Assembly (NCBI GenBank): GCA_036346205.1
Contig: JARFJB010000534.1
Location: 1,163,501 to 1,227,500, forward strand
Direction of reading: 5' to 3'
Source of the DNA: Vesta saturnalis
Taxonomy: Eukaryota; Arthropoda; Insecta; Coleoptera; Lampyridae
Length of the DNA: 64,000 nt
The notes under the pieces were generated by a model. It did no database searches. It was not told the DNA's origin and saw only the letters and a list, made by a program, of their open reading frames with translations. This document shows positions 22,790 to 35,440 of this stretch, piece by piece (position 1 is the first letter of the stretch; each line of letters starts with the position of its first letter). The position numbers were made by a program, and so were the translations under genes.

Positions 22790-23692
22790 CAGGGTGAGTC
22801 ATAAAGAATGGGTCAATACTAAGCTTAAAATATTATGTTTGAGCTCAACATGCCTCATAACAATGTCGCTGGTTTAAGAAATACAGGGTGTTGAAGGTAT
22901 AAATTTTGTTCTGAAATGTCTCAATAATTCAGAAAGTTTTGATAACATAAATCTGAAAGTTGAGAATTACGAATTTAAAGCTTATTTTGATGTTGCTCCT
23001 AGAGGGCGCTAGTTTCACCGTATTGTTTAGGTAAATCAAAACATATTCTTTGCATCTATTGAGATATGCTTGAAAATTATTCAAAATCTAAAAGAACCTT
23101 CAACTCTACATAAAAAGGTACTATTGTTTCACTGTCGGAAAAATTATTCACTAGTGAATAATTTTACACAAATAATAAATCACACGCATGCAAAATACGC
23201 TAATATTTTTTGACATGTAAATTTAACATATGCCTACTTAGAAAGGAAATAGCAATATCAGTGCCCGAAAGAAAATCTACAAAATACATCGAAACCTTTA
23301 AACGCAAATAACTGAGAAACCGATAAATTTAGGCGGCCTAAACAAGTACCTTTTTTAATGTAGAATTGAACGTTCTTTAACATTTTTAACTTTTTTAAGC
23401 ATAGCTCAACGGATAAAAAAATGTTTTGATTTACCGTAAAACTAGCGCCCTCTAGGAGTAACGTCAAAATAAGCTTCAAATTCGTAATTCTCACACTTCA
23501 AAACCCAACACTACCGATTTTCAGATTCATGCTATCAAAACTTTCTCAATTATTGAGAGATTTCAGAACAAAATTTAAACCTTCAGCACCCTGTATCTCT
23601 TAAATCAGCGAAGGCATGATGACCTCAAACATAATATTTTGGTGTCTAATATATCCAGCTTAGTGCTGACCCATTATTTCTGATTCACCCTG
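22790..23692. mobile_element. Foldback MITE N (903 bp)
   Basis: Left CAGGGTGAGTCATAAAGAAT, right ATTTCTGATTCACCCTG, TA on both sides (22788-22789, 23693-23694). Inverted arms of roughly 400 bp share CTAGAGGGCGCTAGTTT and internal TACAGGGTGTTGAAGGT. No transposase remains between the arms. Ends resemble the DD41D elements. Confidence 0.8.
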
Positions 23693-23709
23693 TATATACA
23701 TTTAATATA

Positions 23710-23930
23710 TATGTATGGTTAGATTAAGTATGGGTGCGGTCAGGGTAGGATTGGACAGAATGGAGCTAGGATTCTGAGGGGGAAGATATTACCGCAGCAT
23801 TCGCCTAAATAACCGCTCACGCAGTGATCATGGTGCTATATGTGCGCGAGGAAAACCGTCTGAAATAATCTTATACAAGGTAGATGTGGATCGAATCCAT
23901 TGCCTTCTGAATGCTAACCAGACTGCTTTT
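23710..23930 (-). repeat. tRNA-derived SINE-like repeat, truncated
   Basis: The reverse complement reads GTTAGCATTCAGAAGGCAAT and GATTCGATCCACATCTACC (anticodon arm and B-box region). The same tail as 300-480 follows, through CTACCCTGACCGC. The D-arm end is lost where PLE copy 2 begins. Confidence 0.6.
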
Positions 23931-24008
23931 TAGTGGAGTTGATCGGCCTATTTCCACAGTTTATGCTTTTTGAGCGCGACGTTTCGGAAGCGGGCTCTGG
24001 TTCCGTCA
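23931..24008 (-). repeat. PLE terminal repeat (3' side)
   Basis: Shares TGATCGGCCTATTTCCACAG and GCGACGTTTCGGAAGCGG with 26499-26575 and, reversed, with 5565-5665. Confidence 0.8.
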
Positions 24009-24234
24009 TCAGGTATAGTCCTGAGAAGGACTGTTTTCGCACTTGAGTCGAATTCATATGTTATATATAATTTTTCCCAAGCACTTGACTACTCTCAGAT
24101 TCGAACTTGAGCCACTGAGTAATCCAATATATATTTGTTAGAACTTATATACATATTAAACTTTTTCGTGGTTGCGCAGAAGTTTATTGCGCATGTTGCG
24201 CCGTAATCTCTTGCGCAGGTATATTGCGCTTAAG

Positions 24235-26480
24235 CTCTTAGCGCATTATTGGAATCCATATGGGTTTCATTTCTACACTAGCTTGGCTTATTGGATTTTC
24301 TGCGATGAATGTGGCTTCTTTGAGTTTCCGACGAGTTGCGTTCTCGTCCTTTGCCACTATCTGTATGTTATCCCATTGGATGCGGTGGTCTTCGTTCCAG
24401 ACATGTTCAGCGATTCTCACTGTGAGTGGTCTATTCGTTTCTCCTATGTATGCTCTGCCGCATTCGCATGGTAGGTTGTATACACAATTCTTGGAATTCT
24501 GATCTTCATTGTATGGTTTGGTTATGGTTAGTATTCCCCTGAGCGTTCTGGTCGATTTGAAAGCAGTGCGTATCTTGTATTTGCTGCCTATCCTCTGTAT
24601 TTTGTCTGAGGTACCTTATGTATATGGTATTATCGCTGTATATTTAGGTTCTTCTTTTTCGGTTACCGTTTCCCTGTTTAGGTTAGGTGTTAGATTGGGG
24701 TAGCCATTTTCTTTGAGTGTTCTAGCGATATTTCCTTTTTCTCTGTTCAGGTCCTCTTGTTTTGAGCATATTGTTTTTGCTCTATCGTACAAGCATTTTG
24801 CCACGCCTAACTTCACGTTTTTGTGGTGATTGGAGCTGTAGTGTAGGTACCTCCCCGTGTGGGCAGGTTTCCTGTATACACTTATCGTGAAAGTGTTGTC
24901 ATTCCTGTGTACAAGTACATCCAGAAATGGCAGTTTTTGTTCCGACTCCAATTCCATTGTGAATTTGATGGAGGGTGCGCGGCTATTTAGATGAGGAATT
25001 CATCTAGCTTATGCTTGCCGTGTTGCCAAACTACGAAGGTATCGTCCACGTATCTAAGCCACATCCTTGGTTTCTCTGTGAATTGGGATATCGCTTGGTC
25101 TTCAAAGTCTTCCATATATATATTGTTTACTATGGGTGATAGTGGGGAACCCATCACCATCCCAAATTTTGTTGGTAGAATTCTTCTACCTGGAAATTCT
25201 AATGCATACTGTCAGAAGTTCCATTATTGTGTTTACCGAGAGTTGCGTTCGTTCGTCTAACGTTTCATCATTTTCCAGCTTGTCCCTTATGATAGTTAGC
25301 GCCTTATCGGTAGGCACATTTGTGAATAGACTCACAATGTCGAAGCTTACCAGTATTTCTTCGCGGTTTGGTTGGAAGTTTGTGATGGTTTCCACAAAGT
25401 GCTGCGTATTCTTGACCATAGATTCCCGATAAGAGTGTGATGATACCTAGCAGATAGTGTGCTAATGGGTGGCAAGGTGAATTTCTCGAGCTCTCAATTG
25501 GTCTCAGAGGAATTCCTTCCTTGTGAATCTTTGGTAGGCCGTACAGATGCGGAGGTTTGCTGTAGTGTGGGGTAAGTCTAGTTCTCTGGTAATCGGAGAA
25601 CTCCCCCTTATGTTTTGCCAGCGTCAGATATATCCGTCTTTCGATTGATGGTGTGGGGTCTTTTGGTATTTGTTTGTACTCACCCCCGTCTAGTAGTTCT
25701 TGAATCTTACTGTTGTAAGTGTCCAATATCAATTACCACAGTTGCGTTTTCTTTGTCTGCCGGGAGAATTTTGATCTTTGGGCCATTCTTAAGGGAAATG
25801 GCCGCTTTCCTTTCTAGGTTAGAGAGGTTAGGTTTAGTTCGCCTAGATGAATCTAGGACTGATCTAACCTTACTTCTGTATTCTTCGGCTTCTTTAGGAT
25901 CTAATTTCATAGCTGTTTCTTCGACTGCGGTTATTAAATCTACTTTCGGAATACACCTCGGTGTTATCGCATAGTTCAAGCCTTTGTCCAGAACTTGGAT
26001 TTCGTTTTCGTTCCACTGTCGTTTAGAGATGTTTATGACAGTGTTTTTTCGATTGATTGGTTGTTTCTTCTCCTTCATTAGCTTTTCGAGGTTCTTCTGC
26101 TGAATTTCCTTGTGCATTGCCTTGGTCTTCGAATATTTACTTCTGGTAGCCGTATTTATCCTATCAAAGCCTTGCTCGTTCACTCGATTTCGAATAGTTA
26201 CTCTAATCTCGTTGGATTGGTGTTCGAGCTGGTACTTTCCGAAACGGCGATGTCTGATTCGTTCTTTGACTAACGCTTCGCTAGCTCTCTTTGCGATTAG
26301 TGATATTTTTCGGCTGTGTATCGGTGGGTATTACGTTGTTATCACGGGCTTTGCAGAGGAACGTTAGGGGGGGGTTATTCTCCTTTAGTGCTAGCTTGTT
26401 CATTGATGTTTCAAGCTTTCTGAAAAGTTGTTTGACTTCGGGGCCGTACCGAGTTACTAATTCTGTATTATACGTGTTTT
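24235..26480 (-). pseudogene. PLE polyprotein: RT plus GIY-YIG nuclease
   Basis: Reads in pieces from 26480 down. MNEQGFDRINTATRSKYSKT and KPNLSNLERKAAISLKNGPK then KILPADKENATVVID (26183-25707; this is the conserved PLE K-x-DKG/N region). PPHLYGLPKIHKEGIPLRPI (about 25560-25500). ILVSFDIVSLFTNVPTDKA (motif A, near 25350). FGMVMGSPLSPIVNNIYMED (near 25160). RYVDDTFVVWQHGKHKLDEF (catalytic YVDD, near 25060). LPFLDVLVHRND and TISVYRKPAHTGRYLHY (24940-24840). GIY-YIG: VYNLPCECGRAYIGETNRPL, TVRIAEH, HRIQWDNIQIV, and ENATRRKLKEATFI with the Arg and Glu of the family (24480-24240). Terminal stop just after PIMR (24238). About four frameshifts or stops; otherwise complete. Confidence 0.85.
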
Positions 26481-26498
26481 GTAACTGTGGTTTCCTAT

Positions 26499-26575
26499 TA
26501 GTGGAGATGATCGGCCTATTTCCACAGTTTATGCTTTTTGAGCGCGACGTTTCGGAAGCGGACTCTCTTTGTCAT
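26499..26575 (-). repeat. PLE terminal repeat (5' side)
   Basis: Direct-repeat partner of 23931-24008, differing at a few positions. Confidence 0.8.
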
Positions 26576-26582
26576 ACATCCA

Positions 26583-26765
26583 ACTAGTTCGATACATTTA
26601 GTGAAAAATACAATAATATGAATTATATTATAAAATAATTTATCCATTAAGCTTATAATTTGAAATTTATTGTAGACCGACGTGTGTGTTTACCTTAATT
26701 ATGCTCTCTTCCTACAGTAAATATATGGGGTTGATTACGTTTTAAAATCGAAATGTGTGTATTTT
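26583..26765 (+). repeat. Satellite 1, detached monomer
   Basis: ATTATATTATAAAATAATTT, GAAATTTATTGTAGACCGAC, TACCTTAATTATGC and GGGGTTGATTACGTTTTAAA follow the monomer order. It starts in the same CACATTTAGT phase where the main array stops at 22696, so the array probably ran on before the insertions. Confidence 0.7.
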
Positions 26766-28835
26766 TTATGTAGATTCGAAATATGCAAATCGTTTTAAAT
26801 TCAACATTGTCCACAAAGTTCGTACCGGGCAATAAACATGCGCGGGCATGTGAACACACAAGTTAAAGTTTTTACCTCATTAATAACTTAATTAGCTGGG
26901 GTTGAGTATTTCAAATTTAATTTTGGTAGCAATTTACACGTATACTTTAAATGCCTAAACTATTTTTACATAAATTTTATCCATTAACACTAAACATTGC
27001 CGTTTGTTCCCATATATGGCATGGCCATAATAAACATAATTGAAATTATAACTTTATTCTTAATAACATTTTTTTTTCGTAAATAATGATTCAACAAGGT
27101 ATTTTTTTATTGATGTACGCCGTTTTACAGTATATTTACTCGAAATAATAATTCGTGGATAACTTCACATCAGTGTTCCACACGTTTGCATTTCCAACAA
27201 TTTAAAAATATTTTTTGATATCGACTGAAAAGTTGCTTATGGTAAAGTGCAGCTTAAGAGTATTGAGAACAAAAACTCCTTTAGGGAGTGAAATTTTTGT
27301 ATAAAATTTACGAATGGTAATTTTTAAAACTGAGGAATGACAGTGTCTAAATAGAATTTGAACAATTTTTTTCTGAGCTCATAATTTCGAAAAGCTAATT
27401 TAGAATTGAAAGAACTAAAAATATTTAGAGAAATGAATTAATAAAATTGCAAAAAAAGTGTTGCAATTTTTGTTTTTTGGCATCATTTGATCATTACTTT
27501 ACTATTTTATTAAAGCAAATTCTTTTAAATTTGTATATTCTACACGTCCTACATTTTTTCAGGTTAACGGATGTTGGACTTGAATGGGGAAAAATACTAA
27601 CTATGCTAAGCTTTGTATCAATACTGCTTGCATAGAAACTCAGTTTTCTTACAAATGCAAGTCGGAAGGTAATTCAATAGAATCTTTGTCTTATTGTGTA
27701 TATATTATCAGTTTAGGTATATACTTAGCATGTAGCACGCCTGCAATGCATTAACTATATTCTTAATATATACCTATAAGACACTTCAAAATGCAAAGTC
27801 GGTAAAATATCACATCTTTGAATCTTTCTCATGCCAAAAAAAAGTGGATCCCATTTAAAGTAATCGTTTTGAGTAACATAGCACTAAAATGATAATGTTT
27901 ATTTATTTCTGTCAGCATTAACTATTAAAAAACAATGTACTAGGCTTGGATAAGAGCGTGCTAAGTGGCCAGAGGGTGGTATAATGATGTGTGTCAGGGA
28001 GCAGTTGGCAACGGAACCAGACACCCCAAAATAGCAACACATTATAGTCGCAATACCAAACAGTCTGCTTTGAGCTGCGCAAGCTTACTTATATTTACAC
28101 ACATTTTCAATTCTGATTCATTCCGTGTGGATAAAGCCATCCAGAATCCTATTCTAGTAATTGATGTTAATAAAAAATAGAAAAGAATGAAGTTCTTTGC
28201 TCCTTCTATTTTGTTTCTGTTTAAATTAGTTTAAGTTTGTTTGGAAAATTGTAGTTAATTAATAAAAATGGGAACGATGCTTAAAATAAAATGGAAAGGA
28301 CAGACGATATTAAAATCAAAAATGATTGCGTGCAGGAGTAAATTTAGTGTGTCTGTTTAAAATTATATTTATACACAACCCTTTATACTTTAATTGCGGA
28401 ATAAAAATTGTGCAGTTTTTATCAATAATTTATATATGTAGACAAAGCACATTAAGTGGGCTTTTAGAGAAAAATGTTTGGGTAGTTTCATTAAGCTTTT
28501 ATTAACAGTCTCTAAAATTTTGGCGTTTCATAACGAAATCAAACTTCAAGGTACCTAACCATCAATAGCCCCAGATAGCATCGCTTACAGAGGAATGAAA
28601 ATCACAATAAAATAACTCAACCACTTTGAGCTATTTCTGTCAAACCTCTTAACCCTGCGCCACATGTGTGAATTTTTTTTTTCATCAGTACATATGAGAG
28701 GTGTAACAAGCTCCAATTCGTAATTGGTCTCACTAGATTATCTAAGGAACCATTTAAACATAAAAGAAACAATGAGGATAACTTTATTCAAAGGAACTTC
28801 ATAAGGTTCACGATATGGGAAACATTTGTACCATA
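26766..28835. other. No gene seen
   Basis: About 2 kb of AT-rich DNA with only short ORFs that show no motif. No inverted or tandem repeat noticed. It may be old unique DNA. Confidence 0.45.
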
Positions 28836-29105
28836 TGTCATGAAAAAATTCATCAATCAGCAACTGTTCTCTTTCGTTGAAACTAATAAACTTCTTAGTG
28901 ACCATCAATATGGTTTTAGGCAGAGTCGTTCAACAGGCGATCTTTTTACATATGTGACCCAAGTTTGGAATAATACATTAGAACAATCCGGTGAAACAGG
29001 TGTAGTCGCTTTAGATATTTCAGAATCATTTGACCAAGTTTAACATAAATGTTTACTTGCCAAACTCACCTGGTTTGGGTTAAATGATATTTTCATCAAC
29101 TGAGT
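28836..29105 (+). pseudogene. LINE family 1, copy 2 (RT fragment)
   Basis: MKKFINQQLFSFVETNKLLS, DHQYGFRQSRSTGDLFTYVT and TGVVALDISESFDQV then stop, followed by HKCLLAKLT. Corresponds to 3841-4090 of copy 1. It keeps the Gln codon that is a stop in copy 1. Truncated at both ends. Confidence 0.85.
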
Positions 29106-29477
29106 TTCTTTGAAAATAACGACTAATTCCATTACTATACCTAATACATACTCAATCATGCGTCTTTATGGTTCAACTTGATACACAAGGATTACATATA
29201 ATTAGGTAATGGTCAAATGTAAAGCTTATGAACGTACAATGCTTTCTAACTTTTTGTGGTTCAATTCTAATTAGAAGATAGAAAATCTTTTAGTAAAAAC
29301 CGCAAAGGATTCTTTGACGATATTAAAAAGCAGATTATTTCGGGAATTCTATATTTGTGTATCATTGCGAATTAGTAATTAATCACACCTATCGAACCAC
29401 ACACTAATTGATTATAGACGGTAACTCCTTTGGAACAGAACGTCAGTAATTTGAAACCACCTTTATTGTTGCGGTTG
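29106..29477. other. No gene seen
   Basis: AT-rich spacer between LINE copy 2 and element D. Confidence 0.45.
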
Positions 29478-29479
29478 TA

Positions 29480-32018
29480 CAGGGTGTCCCAACGATAGAG
29501 TAAAGTAAGTTTATGCTTAACTAGAATTATTTGTGTAAATATTGTATGGACCATGGGGTAGAGGTAAGAAGTGTGCATTTTTTTTTAATATTGGAAGTTA
29601 TACAGGGTGTGCCAGAAAAGCAGGACGTGAAAAAGTATGATTTTTTTAAATAGAACACCCCGTATTTGATTTTAGTTTTTTAATTCTACGTGTCCATACA
29701 AACATATTTTGTCATACAAAAGATTGGCTGAAAGTTTTTAGTTCTTGAGATATTCGCGTTTAAAGATTATTATGGTCATTTTCGTGGGGTTGATGAATGG
29801 GCAATTGTTCCGTTATTTCACAATAAAAAAAATTGATATTTCGTGTGAAAAATGAGTGATATTATACTAACGTTTAGACCGAGTAGTATTTCTCAACAGG
29901 GTGAAAATTCTCAAATTAAAAAAAATCAGTTTTTTTTAATTGCACACCCTATATATTTTTATTTCATTTTATTCGGGATTAAAAATCTATCATTTTGTCA
30001 AATATATCCTATATCTATCTTTGATAGTTTTCGAGTAATTTCGATTTTTCACACTAGCTACTTTATTTTCGATAACATTGCATTGCATGGATCTTGGTAG
30101 CCATGGAAAATAATAATTGCGTTACTAAGATACAAAGGTTTCCTACTTGTCAAAATAAACACATATTAAATTTGTCGTTTTCGCATTTAACTTGTTATCA
30201 ATTCTTGTATCAATTATGGATTATTCGACAAATGAATTAATTGATATGATATACGTGTTGGGCGAGGCTGAAAAAACCCTTTATTGGCACAACGAATCTA
30301 CAAAATGAAATATCCTGAACGTCGAATACCTACTACTGTTGCCTTGGAAAATTTGATGGATAGATTTTATTCTAGCGGTAGTGTTAAATACTTCAAACGT
30401 AAAGTTGTTAATAAAGGGCAGCTAATGAAGAAAAGAACTTGAAATATTATTAATTATTCAAGAAAATCCCCAAGTGAGTTCTAGAACATTAGCGACGATA
30501 TGTGATACCTCCAAATCAAACGTGAATCGAACAACGCTGAAGTATAAGTACCATCCCTATCACATTGAGCTTCATCAAGAATTGCGAGAAGAGGATTTTG
30601 CAAGACGAATTCAATTCTGCAATATCATTAATCAACGGCTGCAATTAAATAACAACTTTTTGTGCTCCATAATGTTTTCCGATGAGGCGACGTTTAAAAG
30701 TAATGGGGCTGTAAATCGGCATAATATGCACTATTCCGCAATTGATAATCCATTTTGGCTACGAGAAGTTCAAAACCAAAATCATTGGTCACTAAATGTG
30801 TGGTGTGGTATACTTAATGACCAAATTATCGGTCCCTATTTTATTAATGATCCATTAACGGGCCGCAGCTATTTGCATTTCTTACGTGAAGAATTGCCTG
30901 TGTTACTTGAGGATATCAATTTAGAAGGACGACTAAATATGTGGTTGCAACAGGATGGTGCACCTCCACATTTTTATCGGGACGTAAGAGAATTCTTGAA
31001 CCAGCAATACCCGGAGAAATGGATAGGACGTAATGGCTTTATATTATGGCCACCCAGGTCATGCGATTTAACTCCACTGGATTTTTCCTATGGGGATACA
31101 TAAAAGATCGGTGTATATTATTAAACCTACAACAAGGGAGGACATGAAAAATAGAATTCGCGAAGCTTGTCGCACAGTGACCCTTCTTATGTTATCCGAA
31201 CTGAGACAGAACATGAGAAAAAGGCTCAATATGTGTATTCAGCAAGAAGGCCGTCTATTTGAGCATTTACTAAGACGCAATGTTGAATAATTATTGAATT
31301 ACTGTTTCTCATTAATAAAAACTGTTAATATTCTCGCTTAAGTGGTTTGTTTTATTTCGTCGCAATTGTTTTCCATGGCTACCACGATCCACAATAATGT
31401 TATAGTATCGTATGTAACGTAACTAGTGAGAAAAATCGAAATTCCTCGAAAACTATCAAAGATAGATATAGGATATATTTGACAAAATGATAGATTTTTA
31501 ATCCCGAATAAAATGAAATAAAAATATATAGGGTGTGCAATTAAAAAACTGATTTTTTTAATTTGAGAATTTTCAAATTTGAATGGTTATAACAAACACC
31601 CTGTTGAGAAAATTAGAAATACTACTCGGTCTAAACGTTAGTATAATATCACTCATTTTCACACGAAATATCAATTTTTTATTGTGAAATAACGGAACAA
31701 TTGCCCATTCATCAACCCCACGAAAATGACCATAATAATCTTTAAACGCGAATATCTCAAGAACTAAAACTTTCAGCCAATCTTTTGTATGACAAAATAT
31801 GTTTGTATGGACACGTAAATTAAAACTAAAATCAAATACGGGTGTTCTATTTAAAAAATCATACTTTTCACGTCCTGCTTTTCTGGCACACCCTGTATAA
31901 CTTCCAATATTTTAAAAAAATGCACACTTCTTACCTCTACCCCATGGTCCATACAATATTTACACAAATAATTCTAGTTAAGCATAAACTTACTTTACTC
32001 TATCGTTGGGACACCCTG
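29480..32018 (+). mobile_element. DD41D mariner-like element D
   Basis: A 2539-bp element, TA at 29478-29479 and 32019-32020. Left CAGGGTGTCCCAACGATAG, right CTATCGTTGGGACACCCTG: perfect over the first 19 bases. The arms run about 640 bp each (29480-30115 and about 31370-32018), among the best preserved of the window. Each arm holds two internal 59-64-bp modules (29601-29664 and 29895-29953 on the left). The transposase lies between the arms. Confidence 0.92.
30216..31290 (+). pseudogene. DD41D transposase of element D
   Basis: Start at ATG 30216 (MDYSTNELIDMIYVLGEAEK). Frameshift near 30280 to RIYKMKYPERRIPTTVALEN and GSVKYFKRKVVN. A second near 30430 leads to IIQENPQVSSRTLATICDTS (HTH2), then YKYHPYHIELHQELREEDF, FSDEATFKSNGAVNRHN (Asp1), WLQQDGAPPHFYRDVREFLN (Asp2), and WIGRNGFILWPPRSCDLTPL followed by DF (Asp3). 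Exactly 41 residues lie between Asp2 and Asp3. A one-base loss at the DFF codons shifts to SVYIIKPTTREDMKNRIREA and the end EGRLFEHLLRRNVE, stop 31288-31290. All three catalytic Asp are present; only three frameshifts seen. Confidence 0.88.
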
Positions 32019-32104
32019 TACAGGATCTATACTTCATGGAAAAAAATATAAGATCAAATCTTGCCACCATAATTTTTGGCACCTTCAACATACTCTGATT
32101 TTCG

Positions 32105-33320
32105 TTTGTCGATTTTAAAATTTAAAATGTACACACATTTCGTAACTCAGTTTCCTAAAAATAAATACGATAATACCCTCCAACTATCTACCAATTGCCA
32201 TTTGGTCTAAAATCATGATAAAAGTCATCAATCAGCAACTGTCCTTCCCCTTAGTGGCCATTAATATGGTTCTAAACAGAGCGGTTCAACAGGTGACCTT
32301 TTTTCATATGTGAGCCAAGTTTGGAACAAAATATTAGAACGATCTTGTGAAAATAGTGTAGTCCCTTTACGTATCTCAAAACCCTCAAGTTTGACATAAA
32401 TGTTTACTTAACAAAATCACGTCGTTTGGGTTAAATGATACGCTGATCAACTGGGTTTATAGTTTCTGTGAATATGTGTCGCAGTTGATGGGTTTCTTCA
32501 ACAGAAAGTTCTGCTATACCTAAATGAATTTATTTTATTTAACGACTGATCCGGTCCATTGCTTTGATGACGACAGCACTCTTCATTGTAGTTCATCTCA
32601 GACTACTCATAATAGTAATCCATCTTCTATCTCAAATCAAGACGTTAAAGCTGAAATGGAAATTTCGTTGGACAAAGATATTCAAAGTATCCTTGAATGG
32701 GGAACAAATAATCGAGTTAATTTTAATGCTAATGAAACGCAGTGTTTCCTTGTGTCCGCAAAAAAAGCAGTTGCGCGTAAAATAAGCTTTTATACAGATC
32801 TAAGCAATACTTTACCTTCCGAAAACCCTATTTGCTGTAAGGCCTAAATTCGACCTTATTTAGAATATAATTTTCACCTTTGGGTTGGTGCTTTCCAATA
32901 TGCTCTCGATATCGTCGATAGTATTAAAAAAACAACGATTAGGATTATCAAAGACCCATCCCTCACTTATGACATACAGTCCCTTGAGTATAGAAGAGTA
33001 GTTTAAGTTCTTTTTTTGTATCATCGATATTACGATGGGCACCTTTGGTAGAAATACTCGGTACCGCTTATTCACATCATCAATATGCAGTGAAAACGAC
33101 CACTTCCCAGATCAAACGGGCACAATCCACATTCTTCAACACGGCTTATAAACTCTGGAATGATCTGCCTAGTTCCTTGTTTTCTGTCGTTTACGATATG
33201 AAAAAATTTAAGGCGATATCTCTATCTATCTTCCTAAGCGTTCCTGAGTGCTTTAGCGCAGTAGCCTAAACTTAGTCTGTTCAGCAACAGAATTATTAAA
33301 AAAAAAGGAAAAAACACATT
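32105..33320 (+). pseudogene. LINE family 1, copy 3
   Basis: Starts in RT (SNYLPIAI-like) and runs to the 3' end with an A-rich tail at 33297-33320. Key pieces: VHCFDDDSTLHCSSSQTTHN (FADD changed to FDDD), IQSILEWGTNNRVNFNANET, then AHSHHQYAVKTTTSQIKRAQ and TAYKLWNDLPSSLFSVVYDM near 33060-33200. Many frameshifts. Aligns with copy 1 from about 3800 to 5160. Confidence 0.85.
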
Positions 33321-33842
33321 GTAACTGATCGAAAATTCAATCTTAAATAATAATCTAATAATAAGAGATTACAAAGAAAAACTGTGGGTTGTACAGTAAA
33401 AGGAAAACAATTATTCGATATTTGAATTCACGAAACTTTGGTAAATGATCACAGCATGCTCCAAGCACACTAGTGTCTCACGATTTCAGAATACCTAGCC
33501 ACAAGTTTCGGAATTGACATCGACAATGACCCAAGCGAAGAATGAAGAAAAGCGCCGAACGTAATACTACAGAACTAGATGCTCTCGCCAGGTTTCTCTA
33601 TAGTAACTGAGACAAAAAGTTTAGAACTGTGCTGTAGGTTCTTTTAACATATCCCAGTGTTAACAAGATAATGATGTTAATTATATACGAGTACCAGTAG
33701 GGAAAATATTCGAAAACGGTAGATAAGACTTAGTATAATATTTAGCCTTAACACCTGAAGCTAGTCACTGATTAAAAATCTTACAATTGAGTTGGAACGG
33801 GAAGTATCCATATTGAAGATCTCTTTGGTCCATGGAAGATGT
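33321..33842. other. No gene seen
   Basis: AT-rich DNA leading into the GT-rich arrays; nothing recognised. Confidence 0.45.
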
Positions 33843-33905
33843 GAACAATGTATGTGCGTACGTGCTTGCGTGTGTGAGTGTGTGGGTGTGAGTGAGTGGG
33901 TGCGC

Positions 33906-33953
<48 letters not shown>

Positions 33954-34211
33954 ATGTGTGCATGTGTGTATATGTGTATGAGTGTATGTGTGTATGTGTG
34001 TACGTGTGTATGTGTGTATGTGTGTATGTGTATAGTGTTATGCTGTGTATGTGTATGTGTGTATGTGTATGTGTATGTGTGCATGTGTGTATGTATTGTG
34101 TATGTGTGTATGTGTGTATGTGTGTATGTGTGTATGTGTGCATGTGTGCATGTGTATGTGTGTATGTTGTATGTATGTGTATGTGTGTATGTGTGTATGT
34201 GTATGTGTGTA

Positions 34212-34243
<32 letters not shown>

Positions 34244-35171
34244 ATGTTGTGTAGTGTGTATGTGTATGTGTGTATGTGTGTATGTGTGTATGTGTGTATG
34301 TGTGTATGTGTGTATGTGTGTATGTGTGTGTGTATGTGTGTATGTGTGTATGTGTGTATGTGTGTATGTGTATGTGTGTATGTGTGTATGTGTGTATGTG
34401 TGTATGTGTGTATGTGTGTATGTGTGTATGTGTGTATGTGTATGTGTATGTGTTATGTTGATGTATGTGTGTATGTGTTATGTGTGTATGTGTGTATTGT
34501 GTATGTGATGTATGTGATGTTGTATGTGTGTATGTGTATGTGTATGTGTGTATGTGTTGTATGTGTGTATGTGTATGTGTGTATGTGTAGTGTATGTGTG
34601 TATGTGTGTGTGTTGTATGTGTATATGTGTGTATGTGTGTATGTGTTATGTTGTGTATGTGTGTATTGTATATGTGTGATGTGTATGTTATGTGTGTATG
34701 TGTGATATGTGTATGTGTGTGTGATGTGTATGTGTATGTGTTATGTGTGTATGTATGTGTATGTATGTGTGTATGTGTGTGTGTGTATATGTGTACTGTG
34801 TATGTGTATGTGTGTATGTGTGTATGTGTGTATGTGTATGTGTATGTGTGTGTGTGTAATGTGTGATGTGTGTATGTGTGTTGTGTGTATGTGTGTATGT
34901 GTATGTTGTGTGTATGTGTGTATGTGTATGTGTGATGTGTATGTGTGTATGTGTGTATGTGTAGTATGTGTGTATGTGTTATGTGTATGTGTGTATGTGT
35001 GTATGTGTGTATGTGTAGTGTGTTGTGTAGTGTGTATGTGTGTGTAGTGTGTTGTGTGTATGTGTAGTTGTGTGTATGTGTGTATGTGTGTATGTGTGTA
35101 TGTGTATGTGTGTATTGATGTGTTGTGTATGTGTGTATGTGTTGTGAATGTGTGTAGTGTGTATGTGTGTA

Positions 35172-35204
<33 letters not shown>

Positions 35205-35440
35205 GTGTTAGTGTATGTGTGTATGTGTGTATGTGTGTGTATGTGTGTATATGTGTATGTGTGTATGTGTATGTGGATGTGTATGTGTATGTGTTATGTG
35301 ATGTTGTATGTGTTGTTGTTGTATTGTGTACGTGTTGGTGTATGGTATGTGTGTTATGTGTGTATGTGTTGTATGTGTTTTATGTGTGTGTGTGTATGTG
35401 TTATTGTTATGTGTATGAGGGTATATTTAATAAAACATTG
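33843..35440 (+). repeat. (TGTGTATG)n-type minisatellite with (TA)n
   Basis: A (TA)n run at 33908-33948 is followed by about 1.5 kb of alternating TGTGTATG and TGTATG units with scattered one-base losses. All six-frame ORFs here (Cys-Val-Met or His-Thr-Tyr strings) are artefacts of the repeat. The plus strand is almost free of C. Confidence 0.97.

Larger units (their letters stand above)
23931..26575 (-). mobile_element. Penelope-like element copy 2
   Basis: Coding on the minus strand, flanked by direct repeats of about 75 bp at 23931-24008 and 26499-26575. Both contain GATCGGCCTATTTCCACAG and TTTTTGAGCGCGACGTTTCG. These are the pseudo-LTRs expected for Penelope-like elements. Order from 5' to 3': N-terminal basic region, RT with YVDD, linker, GIY-YIG nuclease, 3' repeat. 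It sits between a SINE and a satellite-1 remnant, so it lies within the satellite domain. Confidence 0.85.
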
